DNA of 64,000 bases, taken from contig NZ_CP047385.1 in the NCBI RefSeq assembly GCF_000807775.2, positions 2,418,001 to 2,482,000 of the forward strand, in the 5' to 3' direction. Position 1 is the first letter of the stretch; each line of letters opens with the position of its first letter. This stretch comes from Pandoraea fibrosis (lineage in GTDB: Bacteria; Pseudomonadota; Gammaproteobacteria; Burkholderiales; Burkholderiaceae). A program made the translations under genes and the position numbers. Positions 1 through 8,311 of the stretch are shown piece by piece. The notes below the pieces were generated by a model that did not search any database, had not been told where the DNA came from, and was given only the letters and a program-made list of their open reading frames with translations.

Positions 1-498
1 GGCCCGATCTGCAATCGCACCCAGTATCAACATGTGATGAACATGATCGACGCGGGCGTTGAAGGCGGCGCGCGTCTGGCCGCCGGCTCGCAGCAGCGTA
101 GCGACGGTGGCTTCTTCGTGCGTCCGACCGTGCTGGCCGACGCCAACAACACGATGGGCGTGGCTCGCACCGAGATCTTCGGCCCGGTCGTGGTGGCGAT
201 TCCGTTCGACACGGAAGAAGAAGCGCTCGCGATTGCCAACGACAGCGAATTCGGTCTGGCGGGCGCCGTGTGGACGCAGGACGTTGCGCGCGCCCACCGC
301 GTGGCCGCGCAAGTGAACGCCGGAACGTTCTGGATCAATGGTTACAAGACGATCAACGTGGCGTCGCCGTTCGGGGGCTATAACCACAGCGGGTACGGTC
401 GCTCGAGCGGCGTGGAAGCGCTCTACGAATACACGCAAACCAAGAGTGTGTGGGTCGAGACCGCCGCCAATCCGGCCACGCCGTTCGGCTACGTCTGA
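1..498 (+). CDS. Aldehyde dehydrogenase family protein, C-terminal part (5' end outside window)
   Basis: The reading frame is open from base 1 and ends at TGA 496-498, so this is the last ~165 residues of a longer gene. It carries the standard C-terminal ALDH motifs: EIFGPVV (cofactor-site Glu and Phe), FWINGY, and the FGGYNHSGYGR loop followed by a terminal helix with YTQTKSVWV. The family oxidises aldehydes to acids with NAD(P)+. The catalytic Cys and Glu lie upstream of the window, so the substrate cannot be inferred. A GTG at 34 could look like a start but is internal, because homology-type sequence continues upstream. No clear terminator follows. Confidence 0.9.
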   Translation, partial: GPICNRTQYQHVMNMIDAGVEGGARLAAGSQQRSDGGFFVRPTVLADANNTMGVARTEIFGPVVVAIPFDTEEEALAIANDSEFGLAGAVWTQDVARAHRVAAQVNAGTFWINGYKTINVASPFGGYNHSGYGRSSGVEALYEYTQTKSVWVETAANPATPFGYV

Positions 499-896
499 TC
501 CTGCGGCGAGCCGGATGGAAGGCAATCCGCGCGAATGCGCTGCCATCACGCGTTCTGTGGTCGGGAACGTGTCGTAAAAGTGTGAGAAATGCGTCGGACG
601 AAGGTCGTGAGACCCCGTTCGGCGTGCGGCGGTTCCAGCCTGCGAGACCCGGGGCCGGAACCGCTATTTTGACCGCGTATAATGCCGCCCTCGGGTGGTT
701 CGGCGCGGAACGCTGTTGCTGTCACCGAGGCGTGTCAATATGGCGCTCTTTTGGGCGTCGTAAGGGGAGAGGTCTGCTGGTTTTGCGACCGTGCGGGCCG
801 TGCGCCGAATTTCCTTAACCACCGAAATGTTCGCGTCTTTTCCGGGGCACCGGAGGGCACCGGACCGGTTCAATAGCAAGTGCAGTGGAGACCCAG
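499..896. other. Intergenic region upstream of the DUF3100 gene
   Basis: About 400 bases without a supportable gene. Short overlapping frames are shadows with atypical composition. A good -10-like TATAAT lies at 678-683, but no convincing -35 is spaced correctly upstream. The ~200 bases that follow could be a long leader for the gene at 897. No known riboswitch signature was recognised. Confidence 0.5.
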
Positions 897-2264
897 ATGG
901 CAGTCATGGAACAAAACGCGGCCAAGCCGCAAGGGGGCGCCTTCAGCGATGGCGTGCGCCTGTATGTTTGGGCAATCGTGATTCTCGTGATCGCGGAGTT
1001 GATCGGGGCGATCAGCATTAAGGCCGGTCACGGGAAGATCGTGTTGTTGCCGATGGTCTGGGCGTTGCTGCTCGGCGCGGCGTTGGGCCTGTCGCAGGCG
1101 CGTCTGCCGCGCTTCGCGCAGATCGACCTGCCGATGCAGCACCGCGCTGCCGCCATTCTGCAACCGGCGCTGCTGCTCTTCGTGGCAAAGCTGGGCCTGC
1201 TCGTGGGCGGTTCGCTGCCCAAGCTCGTCGCCGCGGGCTGGGCGCTCGTGTTCCAGGAGTTCGGCCACTTCGTGGGCACGATCATCCTGGGTCTGCCGGT
1301 TGCGCTGATGCTCGGCATCAAGCGTGAGGCGATCGGCGCGACCTTCTCGGTCGGCCGTGAGCCGAGCCTCGCCATCATCGGCGAGAAGTACGGTTTCGAC
1401 TCGCCGGAAGGCCGTGGTGTGCTGGCCGAGTACCTGACGGGCACGATCTTCGGTGCCGTGTTCATCTCGCTGTTCGCCGGTTTCGTCGCCAGCCTGAACC
1501 TGTTCCATCCGCATTCGCTCGCGATGGGCGCCGGTGTGGGCTCGGGCTCGATGATGGCCGCGGCTGCCGGTGCCATTGCCGCACAGCAAACCCCGGAAGT
1601 CGCCAAGGAAGTCGCCACGTTCGCCGCCGCATCGAACCTGATTACGACGACCATCGGCACGTACTTCACGCTGTTTATCTCGCTGCCGCTTGCCGTCTGG
1701 GGCTATCGCGTGATGGAGCCGGTGCTGGGCCGCATGAGCCGCCGTGGCCGTGCCAACGCCGAAGCCGCTGCCGTGGCCGACGCCGAAGCCGCCAAGGAAC
1801 TCAAGCAGGCCAGCAAGGCGCACACCGTCGAGATGAATTTCGGTGCACGTCTGTTTGCCTGGGTGTTCTCGGGCGCGCTCGCGCTCATCGGTAACAGCAT
1901 GGCCTTCAAGACGCCGTTCCTCGACGGTGTCCCGGGCATGCTCATCATCATCGGTGCAGTGATCGTTGGCGAAGTGCTGTACTTCGTCACGCGTCGCAAG
2001 GTGCCGGCCGTGTGCTGGGTGTCGCTGATCGCCATGTTCCTGACCTCGCCGGCGTTCCCGTTCGCGCCGGTCGTCGAGCAGTTCACGGGCAAGATCAACT
2101 TCCTCGCACTGGTCACGCCGATGCTGACCTATGCGGGTCTGTCGGTCGCCAAGGACGTGCCCGCGTTCCGTCGCCTGGGCTGGCGCATCGTGGTCGTGTC
2201 GTTCCTCGCCAACGCTGGTACGTTCCTGGGCGCGGCGATCATCGCCGAGTTCTTCCACGTGTAA
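897..2264 (+). CDS. DUF3100 family integral membrane protein
   Basis: A 455-residue very hydrophobic protein with about ten predicted membrane segments, split by a basic/Ala-rich cytoplasmic loop near residues 280-315 (RRGRANAEAAAVADAEAAKE). The sequence matches what I know of the DUF3100 family, common in Burkholderiaceae and of unknown function. Gly-rich motifs such as GAGVGSGSMMAAAAG inside a membrane segment and the symmetrical halves suggest a transporter. ATG 897 is preferred to the upstream GTG 885 because GTGGAG at 885-890 then serves as ribosome binding site. It stands alone, followed by a strong bidirectional terminator at 2317. Substrate unknown. Confidence 0.75.
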   Translation: MAVMEQNAAKPQGGAFSDGVRLYVWAIVILVIAELIGAISIKAGHGKIVLLPMVWALLLGAALGLSQARLPRFAQIDLPMQHRAAAILQPALLLFVAKLGLLVGGSLPKLVAAGWALVFQEFGHFVGTIILGLPVALMLGIKREAIGATFSVGREPSLAIIGEKYGFDSPEGRGVLAEYLTGTIFGAVFISLFAGFVASLNLFHPHSLAMGAGVGSGSMMAAAAGAIAAQQTPEVAKEVATFAAASNLITTTIGTYFTLFISLPLAVWGYRVMEPVLGRMSRRGRANAEAAAVADAEAAKELKQASKAHTVEMNFGARLFAWVFSGALALIGNSMAFKTPFLDGVPGMLIIIGAVIVGEVLYFVTRRKVPAVCWVSLIAMFLTSPAFPFAPVVEQFTGKINFLALVTPMLTYAGLSVAKDVPAFRRLGWRIVVVSFLANAGTFLGAAIIAEFFHV

Positions 2265-2316
2265 AACGTGCCCGACGTGCGCGGCGGTGACAGGCCGCGC
2301 ACCGGCAGGGAAAACC

Positions 2317-2349
2317 AATACGCCACGGCATGCCGTGGCGTATTTTTTT
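2317..2349. terminator. Bidirectional intrinsic terminator
   Basis: Perfect 14-bp self-complementary arms AATACGCCACGGCA / TGCCGTGGCGTATT are followed by a run of T on the plus strand, with A residues on the other side. It separates the convergent DUF3100 gene and the EF-hand gene. Confidence 0.85.
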
Positions 2350-2368
2350 AGGCGAGACGAACGATGGT

Positions 2369-2932
2369 TCAGGGTTTGGTTGTTGCGGCGTCGGCCTGTT
2401 CGCGCTCGTGATAGTAACGGCGGAAGTAGGCGCGAATCTCGGCCGGTGAAAGCTTGCCGTCGCGATTCACATCGATCTGGTCGAAATGCTGGTACAGAAA
2501 CGGCTCGGCGGCGGCCACTTCGTCGCGGCTCAGATAGCCGTCGCCATCCTTGTCGGCCGCTTTGAAATAGCGCTCGAACGTTGCACGGCGTGCCTGCAAT
2601 TGACTGCGCTGATAGACGGTCCATTCGTTGCGGTCGATCTTGCCGTCGCGATTGGTGTCGATGGCATCGAACGAGCGTTGCAGGTACAGGCCGAGTGCGG
2701 CGTTCTGATCGGCTGCATCGCCGTAGTCCGGCCCGGTCGGGGGCGCGGGAGGTGTCGGCGTTGACGGTACGACGCCATTCACCGGATTGCCCTGCGCATG
2801 GGCGGGGATGGCCGCGAGCGACAGTGCGGCTGCGCCGGCGCACAGCGTGACGGCGGCGAGCGTGCGACGTGCAACGCGTCGCGCGGCGAGTGTGCGAAGC
2901 GTTCGTTGGTGGAGTGTGTCTTGGGAGGTCAT
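2369..2932 (-). CDS. Exported EF-hand calcium-binding protein
   Basis: 187 residues. There is an N-terminal signal peptide (basic stretch, then a hydrophobic core LAAVTLCAGAAALSLAAI and AHA-Q cleavage near residue 47), then a Pro-rich linker and three canonical EF-hand loops: DTNRDGKIDRNE (92-103), DKDGDGYLSRDE (127-138) and DVNRDGKLSPAE (154-165). All three keep Asp/Asn at positions 1, 3 and 5, Gly6 and Glu12, so calcium binding is likely. The start has AAGGAG nine bases upstream. Probably periplasmic; partner unknown. It is followed on the same strand by the terminator at 2317. Confidence 0.85.
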   Translation of the reverse strand: MTSQDTLHQRTLRTLAARRVARRTLAAVTLCAGAAALSLAAIPAHAQGNPVNGVVPSTPTPPAPPTGPDYGDAADQNAALGLYLQRSFDAIDTNRDGKIDRNEWTVYQRSQLQARRATFERYFKAADKDGDGYLSRDEVAAAEPFLYQHFDQIDVNRDGKLSPAEIRAYFRRYYHEREQADAATTKP

Positions 2933-2964
2933 TTCGCGCTTCTCCTTATTTCCTGAGCAATGAC

Positions 2965-3012
2965 GGCGTCAGGCGTTTCGCGCTTGTCATGCCGCGAGAG
3001 ACGCCTGACGCC
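2965..3012 (-). terminator. Long hairpin downstream of the glycine-zipper lipoprotein gene
   Basis: Inverted repeat GGCGTCAGGCGTTTCGCG / CGCGAGAGACGCCTGACGCC with a ~10-base loop. No T run follows, so it may be a Rho-assisted end or mRNA-stabilising hairpin rather than a classic terminator. Confidence 0.45.
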
Positions 3013-3053
3013 CGAGAACGGTGCCGGCGAGGGTCGACGTGAAGCGGCATGCA

Positions 3054-3320
3054 TCAGCGACGATGGCGATCGTCCGTGATGACGTTACCGATCACGCCGC
3101 CGACGACGGCGCCGCCCACGGTGGTGCCGAGGTCGCCGCCCGAGATAAGGGCGCCACCGAGCGCGCCCACGCCGGCACCGACGGCCGTATTACGCGACTC
3201 GCGCGGCGTCATGCCGCCACAACCCGCCAGCGTGCCGATCAGCGCGGCGCCGACGAGAATCGGTGCGGCCGAGCGTGAGAGATGTGCAATGTGCGAGGTC
3301 CATCGTTGTGTGGTTTTCAT
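3054..3320 (-). CDS. Glycine-zipper 2TM-type lipoprotein
   Basis: 88 residues. Signal sequence ends in lipobox LAGC with Cys34, so it is probably an outer-membrane lipoprotein. The mature part has a glycine zipper (GAGVGALGGAL ... GGAVVGGVIGNVI) like OsmB/SlyB-type or Rickettsia 17-kDa proteins, which associate with the envelope. ATG 3320 is chosen over the TTG at 3338 because AAGGAG lies nine bases upstream of the ATG and overlaps the TTG reading. It ends in DDRHRR. Role likely structural or stress-related, by family analogy only. Confidence 0.85.
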   Translation of the reverse strand: MKTTQRWTSHIAHLSRSAAPILVGAALIGTLAGCGGMTPRESRNTAVGAGVGALGGALISGGDLGTTVGGAVVGGVIGNVITDDRHRR

Positions 3321-3496
3321 GACGTATGACTCCTTCAATGGGGCGTTAGGCCCCTGGACGCGCAGGCCGGGTGAGAGCTCAGCCTGCTATTCGATAACCG
3401 CCGTCGCTGCCTGTGCCGAAGGGAGGGATGCCATCCCGTCGGCATGTGCGGATCACGCGATCAACGCGCGGTGCCAAGACGCGAATCAATGTCGGT

Positions 3497-3925
3497 CTAG
3501 TGCGCAGTTTCGGAACCCGGAGTCGGGGCACCCGCCCCATTGGCAGGATAGGTTTCCCGATAAGCCGGTGGCGGCGGTGGCGGCGGATACGGGCGGCCCT
3601 GAGCGTCGGACGGGTACGGTCGGCCATAGCCATCGGTCGGCGGGTATGGGCGTCCATAGGCGTCGGTCGCCGGTGCCGGAGACGGTGGCGCCGCGTAGGG
3701 GCTGCACGGCGAACCGGCTGCATAAGGCGGCGGCCCGCAGTTCGGCTGATACGCGGGATTCGTCGTTTCGTTGCCTCGGTACGGCAAGCGCGGTTGCGGC
3801 GGCGGCTCATAGGCGCAACCGGCAAGCGTGAGCAGCACAGCCGTCAGCCCGGTCGCGGCAGTGGCTTTGACGATACGTGTCTTCGCATCGTGCGCCGATG
3901 TCCGCTTCTCAGCATTCGTTCTCAT
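3497..3925 (-). CDS. Proline/tyrosine-rich lipoprotein with YGRPYP repeats
   Basis: 142 residues. Lipobox LAGC gives Cys37 as the acylated residue. The mature protein is low-complexity, rich in Pro, Tyr and Gly, with near-repeats DAYGRPYPPTDGYGRPYP, then DAQGRPYP and a run of seven prolines. Two Cys (NCGPP, SPCSP) lie in the mature region. It is probably surface- or peptidoglycan-exposed. No enzymatic motif is visible. Neighbouring exported proteins on the same strand suggest an envelope cluster, though each gene seems to be a separate unit. Confidence 0.75.
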   Translation of the reverse strand: MRTNAEKRTSAHDAKTRIVKATAATGLTAVLLTLAGCAYEPPPQPRLPYRGNETTNPAYQPNCGPPPYAAGSPCSPYAAPPSPAPATDAYGRPYPPTDGYGRPYPSDAQGRPYPPPPPPPAYRETYPANGAGAPTPGSETAH

Positions 3926-4540
3926 CCTGACCTCCTATTGAGAGCGGTGTTTGCCCCGCTCGTCGTCATGGATCGACTCATGTTGGACGCAAGTTGCGGA
4001 ATTTGGATCGCCAGATCTTGTAAGAGTTTGTAATGGCGCTTTGGTAGCCCCTGCTGGCAAGGGGGGCGCAGGATTATTGCGGTGCACATTGATGACTACG
4101 TATACGACGTAGTCCGAATCAATGTAGGAATGCGCTGACGATGTGTACGCAAAGTGCGTGACTTCTGGGGAGGTTCGTATGCGTTTGCATATTCGCTTTC
4201 ATATATGTCGATCACGACGGGGCAGAGCGGTCACGTGACGAAACATGACATCGAAATTGTTCAATTTTGAAATATCCGAGGCGTAAGGCAGTGCCTCGCG
4301 TTGCCCGGCGTACCGTGCATCTATTACGCGATAACTCGGCGCATTACGCGATGTCTGTCATCGCAATCCACGTTGTATGCGTTGAAATATCGGGAAAGTC
4401 CGGGGGAGTGTTTGCGCTTAGTTTTCGCCGCAAGCTGCGTTTGCGCTGGCATACTGTGCCCGCTGACGTTCGGTATCGGCTTCAGCGGACGTTGAGAATA
4501 TTTTGATCGAGGTGCTCGGCCTATCCGCGCAGGCTTACAC
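3926..4540. other. 615-base gene-free region between the lipoprotein and tetR genes
   Basis: No convincing coding frame. It is less GC-rich than its neighbours and contains the compound dyad at 4086-4125 and AT-rich blocks around 4180-4275. It probably holds divergent promoters for the minus-strand lipoprotein gene (3925) and the plus-strand regulator (4541). Confidence 0.5.
4086..4125. promoter_or_regulatory. Two-part dyad, candidate operator
   Basis: ACATTGAT at 4086-4093 is mirrored by ATCAATGT at 4118-4125. Inside it, ACTACGT at 4095-4101 is mirrored by ACGTAGT at 4107-4113, with a 5-base centre. The nested symmetry looks like a regulator site, possibly for the TetR at 4541, 415 bases away, or an unpaired hairpin. 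No T run is present. Confidence 0.4.
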
Positions 4541-5197
4541 ATGCCACAAGTCAAGAAAGAAGACATTCGTCTGGCCATTCTCGAAGCGTCGCACGCTCTG
4601 TTTCTGGAGCGGGGTTACGTCGACACGACGATGGTGCAGATCGCCAAGCGGGCAGGTATTTCGCACGCGAACATCTACAGCTATTTCACCGCGAAGCTGC
4701 AGGTCTTCTTCTGCGTCTACGAGACGTGGTTCAAGGCGCGTATCACCGCGCTGGAAGCCGAAGTGATGGCCGCCCACGGTGCCCATGCGAGAATGCGCAC
4801 GTTGCTCGGCGGCCTGTTGGTCCGCACACCCAGGCTCGACAACGGCTTTTCGCACAATCTGGTCCAGGCACTGGCCACCGTGACGCCGGGCGATCCTTAC
4901 GATCCTGCGCTCTTGCAGTGGTTTCGCGAGCGCCTGTCGAGCATGCTGGCGGCATGTGCGCCCAGCCTTGCGCGTGATGGCGTGCGGCGCGCGCGCCTGG
5001 TCGACATGCTCGTGCTGACGTTCGACGGATGCCTCGTCAATCATCACGTCAATCCGGCGTCGTTGCCGGACGTGGCCATGCTCGAAGAGTTTCTGGCCGC
5101 GTTCCTGTCGGCAGAACCCGCAGAGTCGGCGGAGTCGGCAACAGCACCGCAGGGAGTGGATCCCGCGATGCCGTCCGGTTCTGCGGCGGCGGCCTGA
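4541..5197 (+). CDS. TetR/AcrR family transcriptional regulator
   Basis: 218 residues. The N-terminal helix-turn-helix fits TetR: ILEASHALFLERGYVDTTMVQIAKRAG then SHANIYSYF (about residues 12-47). The C-terminal ligand domain is unlike any I recognise, and the tail is Ala/Ser-rich and probably disordered. The gene ends 11 bases before the lysR start at 5209, so the two are likely co-transcribed. The operator could be the dyad at 4086. Ligand unknown. Confidence 0.85.
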   Translation: MPQVKKEDIRLAILEASHALFLERGYVDTTMVQIAKRAGISHANIYSYFTAKLQVFFCVYETWFKARITALEAEVMAAHGAHARMRTLLGGLLVRTPRLDNGFSHNLVQALATVTPGDPYDPALLQWFRERLSSMLAACAPSLARDGVRRARLVDMLVLTFDGCLVNHHVNPASLPDVAMLEEFLAAFLSAEPAESAESATAPQGVDPAMPSGSAAAA

Positions 5198-5208
5198 ACA
5201 GGACGCCG

Positions 5209-6165
5209 ATGCGCTCACTTCCCTGGACTGCCCTCAATCTCGGGCGAAAGCTCAAGTTCCATCAACTTCAGGTGTTCGATCGCGTGCTCGAGACGGGCTC
5301 GCTCGTGCGCGCCGCCAACGAGACCGGCCTCACGCAGCCGGCCGTGAGCAAGATCGTGCACGAGTTGGAGGCCTGCTTTGAAGGGCCGCTTTTCGTGCGC
5401 AGCAATCGCGGCATGCAACCCACGGAACTGGGCGAATTGCTGGGCCATCGTGTGAAATCGCTGATGGCTGAGCTGCGGTACCTCACGGACGAGGTGAACG
5501 CATTTAGTGCAGGCACCAGCGGACATGTGATCGTCGGTACGCTGATCTCGGCCGCTGCCGATCTGCTGCCGCGCACGATTGCCTTGCTGAAGTCGCAAAC
5601 CCCCGGTGTGCTCGTCACGGTGCGCGAGGCGACCACCGCGCAACTCTTCCCGGCGCTTGCCAGCGGGGATCTCGATATTGTCGTGGGACGTTTGCCCGAG
5701 CGGGCGCTCCCCGTCGCCAATGCCTTCGCCCTCACGCATGAAATCCTTTTCAACGAGTCGCTCTGCGTCGTCGGTGGCAAACGTCACTGGACGCAGTCCC
5801 CTGAGCGCGTACCGCTGGCGGAACTGCGTGATGGGGCATGGATTCTGCCGGTGCCCGAGTCGCCGTCGCGCCTCGCTGCCGAGCGGTTGTTCCACGATGC
5901 GGGGCTTGCGTTGCCCGAAGACGTGGTCGAATCGCTCTCTGTTCTCACCAATATCGGGTTGATGCTAGAGACGCCTCGTGTCGCGCTCATGCCGCGTGCG
6001 GCCGCCACGCCGTTTGTGGGATCGGGGCTGCTGCGCGTGTTGGCCGATACGGTGCCGGGCAGCTTTGGCGATGTGGGGTATTCGCTGCGTACCGACAAGC
6101 AGCCAAGTCCGGCCTGCGAACGTTTCGTTGCCTGTCTTCGCGAGGTTTGCGGTCTCAAGCCGTAA
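5209..6165 (+). CDS. LysR family transcriptional regulator (GbpR/PcaQ-like)
   Basis: 318 residues. N-terminal winged HTH (KFHQLQVFDRVLETGSL, then LTQPAVSKIVHELE), then a periplasmic-binding-fold effector domain. The wording of the HTH resembles the GbpR/PcaQ branch that responds to sugars or aromatic acids. ATG 5209 is chosen because the longer frame from 5029 only overlaps the upstream gene in another frame. It follows tetR closely, and a terminator sits at 6216. The nearest possible target operon is not obvious. Confidence 0.88.
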   Translation: MRSLPWTALNLGRKLKFHQLQVFDRVLETGSLVRAANETGLTQPAVSKIVHELEACFEGPLFVRSNRGMQPTELGELLGHRVKSLMAELRYLTDEVNAFSAGTSGHVIVGTLISAAADLLPRTIALLKSQTPGVLVTVREATTAQLFPALASGDLDIVVGRLPERALPVANAFALTHEILFNESLCVVGGKRHWTQSPERVPLAELRDGAWILPVPESPSRLAAERLFHDAGLALPEDVVESLSVLTNIGLMLETPRVALMPRAAATPFVGSGLLRVLADTVPGSFGDVGYSLRTDKQPSPACERFVACLREVCGLKP

Positions 6166-6215
6166 TTGGCGGCGTCGGCCGTTCACGACATCCACGCTGT
6201 CGCGTTCCCGGAAAT

Positions 6216-6257
6216 AAAAAAGGCGGCATGCCGATGCATTGGCATGCCGCCTTTTTT
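6216..6257. terminator. Strong bidirectional terminator
   Basis: Arms AAAAAAGGCGGCATGCC (6216-6232) and GGCATGCCGCCTTTTTT (6241-6257) with an 8-base loop. It lies between the convergent lysR and XRE genes and can serve both. Confidence 0.9.
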
Positions 6258-6265
6258 CCTGTGTT

Positions 6266-6625
6266 TCAGAGACGGGCAAGCGATGAGACAAGTCCAGGAT
6301 TCTGTTGCACGAGTCGAATCAGGCACGCAGCCTGAGCGTTGGGACGGGCGCGTCCTTGTTCCCAGTTTTCGAGCGTACGCGGATTGGTACGCAAGTAGTG
6401 CGCGAAGACATTGCGCGACATGCCCAGATGCTTGCGCAACGCCAGCAACTCGTCAGGAAATATTTCCAGCTTGGGGAGCGGGGTGCGAGGTAGCTCCTTG
6501 ATGTTGAGCGGAAGATCCGCCGGAAGGCCGTTCTTGACGTGTGCCGGCTCGGTGGGCTGCGGCGCACCGGTGTCCTGCGATAGTAGCCAGCGGAAGGGAT
6601 TCGAAGGCGTATTGGAGTAAGCCAT
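6266..6625 (-). CDS. XRE/HigA-MqsA-type helix-turn-helix protein
   Basis: 119 residues. The C-terminal half is an HTH of the kind found in HigA, NadS and MqsA C-termini: LRKHLGMSRNVFAHYLRTNPRTLENWEQG (in pieces, residues ~63-91), then RARPNAQA. The N-terminal half (SNTPSNPFRWLL...) has no recognised fold. Antitoxins of this type normally sit next to a small RelE/HigB-like toxin, but no such gene lies on either side, so it may be an orphan antitoxin or a plain regulator. ATG 6625 begins the domain-bearing frame; the longer frame to 6907 has non-coding-like composition. Confidence 0.75.
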   Translation of the reverse strand: MAYSNTPSNPFRWLLSQDTGAPQPTEPAHVKNGLPADLPLNIKELPRTPLPKLEIFPDELLALRKHLGMSRNVFAHYLRTNPRTLENWEQGRARPNAQAACLIRLVQQNPGLVSSLARL

Positions 6626-6762
6626 AGTCCTACCCGGGTGTCGATAAGTGGTGAGAAGAGGGCGCTTGCGAAGTCGATCAAGCGGCATCGATTGCACCAC
6701 AGAGTTCCACCGGGTGCTTTCACAAAACACACCGGATTTTCGCGTCTGACACCTATCGAGTA

Positions 6763-6832
6763 CTACGCACCTCGTGGTTCGAGGTGCCGTAGAGTGTACG
6801 CAGAAAAGTGAGGTACGCAGGGTGATGTACGC
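6763..6832. promoter_or_regulatory. Imperfect hairpin plus three GTACGC repeats upstream of the XRE gene
   Basis: CTACGCACCTCG (6763-6774) pairs with CGAGGTGCCGTAG (6780-6792) around TGGTT. It is followed by GTACGCAG at 6796, GTACGCAG at 6813 and GTACGC at 6827. It lies after the livF stop and upstream of the XRE gene on the same strand, so it could be the end of the importer transcript, an XRE autoregulatory operator, or both. Confidence 0.4.
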
Positions 6833-6833
6833 C

Positions 6834-7544
6834 TTAAACGCCCAGATAAGTCTGCAATTCCGGGAGCGCCTGTCGCAGGCTCGGCGAGTCGCCCTGCCAA
6901 GCCACACGGCCCTTGTCGACGATGTAGTGACGGTCGCCGAGTTCGAGCATGGGGGCCAGATTCTTGTCGATGCAAAGGATCGACAAGCCGCTGCCTTTAA
7001 GTTGCTTCAGGCATTGCCAGATTTCACCGCGAATGAGCGGCGCCAACCCTTCCGTCGCTTCGTCAAGAATGAGTAATTTCGGATTCGTCATCAGCGCACG
7101 GCCGATGGCGAGCATCTGTTGTTCACCGCCGGACAGATTGCTCCCGAGGTTTTTCTCACGTTCGCGCAGTCGCGGAAACAGGCCATAGATGCGCTCGAGT
7201 GTCCATGGCGAACTGGCGCCATGACGATTGCTCGCTGTGGCTACGAGGTTTTCGCGCACCGTCAGCGTGGGAAAAATCTGGCGTCCCTCGGGCACGAGTC
7301 CCATGCCGGCGCGTGCAATGCGGTGTGACGGACTGGTGTGCACGGGCTGTCCATCGAACACGATCTCGCCCCGTGCCGGGCGCATGAGGCCGGTCATCGA
7401 TTTCACCGTGGTCGACTTGCCCATCCCGTTGCGGCCGAGCAGCGTGACGAATGCGCCCCGCTCGATCTCCAACTGCATACCGAACAGCGCCTGACTTGCG
7501 CCGTAGTACGACTCGACGCCTGACAAAGACAACAAGGGGCTCAT
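6834..7544 (-). CDS. livF: Branched-chain-type ABC transporter ATP-binding protein (LivF-like)
   Basis: 236 residues. Walker A GRNGMGKST (about 37-45), signature LSGGEQQ, Walker B LLILDEATEGL. It is one of the two ATPases of a HAAT-type importer. The usual Glu-Gln-Asn after Walker B is Asp-Lys-Asn here (CIDKNLAPML), a mild departure. The start overlaps the livG stop by 4 bases (ATGA). The context with ring-cleavage genes upstream in the same transcript suggests import of an aromatic compound rather than leucine. It is the last gene of the block. Confidence 0.9.
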   Translation of the reverse strand: MSPLLSLSGVESYYGASQALFGMQLEIERGAFVTLLGRNGMGKSTTVKSMTGLMRPARGEIVFDGQPVHTSPSHRIARAGMGLVPEGRQIFPTLTVRENLVATASNRHGASSPWTLERIYGLFPRLREREKNLGSNLSGGEQQMLAIGRALMTNPKLLILDEATEGLAPLIRGEIWQCLKQLKGSGLSILCIDKNLAPMLELGDRHYIVDKGRVAWQGDSPSLRQALPELQTYLGV

Positions 7545-8311
7545 GCGGTCGCTCCCAGCATTTCGTTGCGGGTGTCGTCCCCGAGATAGGCTTCGCGCAC
7601 GCCCGCATCGTTGCGGATGGTGTCGGCGTCGCCGCAGGCGATGGCACGTCCATAGACGAGCACGGTGATACGGTCGGCGAGTGCGAACACGGCGTCCATG
7701 TCATGTTCCACGAGCACGATGGCGTAATCGCCCTTGAGGTCCGCCAGCAGATGCGTCATCTGTTCGGACTCGGCTTGCGACATACCGGCCATCGGCTCAT
7801 CGAGCAGCAGCAGCTTTGGACGTCCGGCGAGTGCCATGGCCAGTTCGAGCTGACGATGCTCGCCGTGAGCGAGGGCACTTGCGGGCACCTGCATGCGTGC
7901 CGCCAGACCGGTACGCGCCAGAATCTCGCGTGCCGGTTCGACCAGCGCGGCGTCGCGAATCGCGGGCCGCCAGAAGCCGAAGCTATGGCCCTGCATCGCC
8001 TGCACGGCCACGAGTACGTTTTCAAGTGCCGTGAATTCTCGGAAGACGGACGTGATCTGATAGGAGCGCGCGAGTCCTGCGCGGGCGCGCTGCTCGATCG
8101 GCACGGCCGTGATATCGCGTCCGTCGAAATGAATGCTGCCTTCGTCGGAGCGCAATTCGCCTGCCAGTTGGCCGATGAGTGTGCTCTTGCCCGCCCCGTT
8201 CGGGCCGATGATGGCATGCAGCTCACCGGGCGCGACGTCGAGGCAGAAGTGATCGGTGGCGGTCAGCCCGCCGTAGCGTTTGACCAGTTGGTCGACTCTG
8301 AGCAGGCTCAT
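7541..8311 (-). CDS. livG: Branched-chain-type ABC transporter ATP-binding protein (LivG-like)
   Basis: 256 residues. Walker A GPNGAGKST, a degenerate LivG-style signature (LAHGEHRQLELAMAL), Walker B LLLLDEPMAGM, and H-loop VEHDMDAVF. ATG 8311 overlaps the livM stop by 4 bases. The longer frame extending to 9334 is only the open antisense of livM in another frame and is not a fusion. It pairs with LivF to power the LivHM permease. Confidence 0.9.
   Translation of the reverse strand: MSLLRVDQLVKRYGGLTATDHFCLDVAPGELHAIIGPNGAGKSTLIGQLAGELRSDEGSIHFDGRDITAVPIEQRARAGLARSYQITSVFREFTALENVLVAVQAMQGHSFGFWRPAIRDAALVEPAREILARTGLAARMQVPASALAHGEHRQLELAMALAGRPKLLLLDEPMAGMSQAESEQMTHLLADLKGDYAIVLVEHDMDAVFALADRITVLVYGRAIACGDADTIRNDAGVREAYLGDDTRNEMLGATA

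Noticed and set aside
870..2843. 657-codon minus-strand frame over the DUF3100 gene
   Set aside because: Arg/His/Glu-rich shadow of a clear membrane protein gene, running into the EF-hand gene in another frame.
4267..4506. 79-codon plus-strand frame before tetR
   Set aside because: No ribosome site, non-coding-like composition and no recognisable family.
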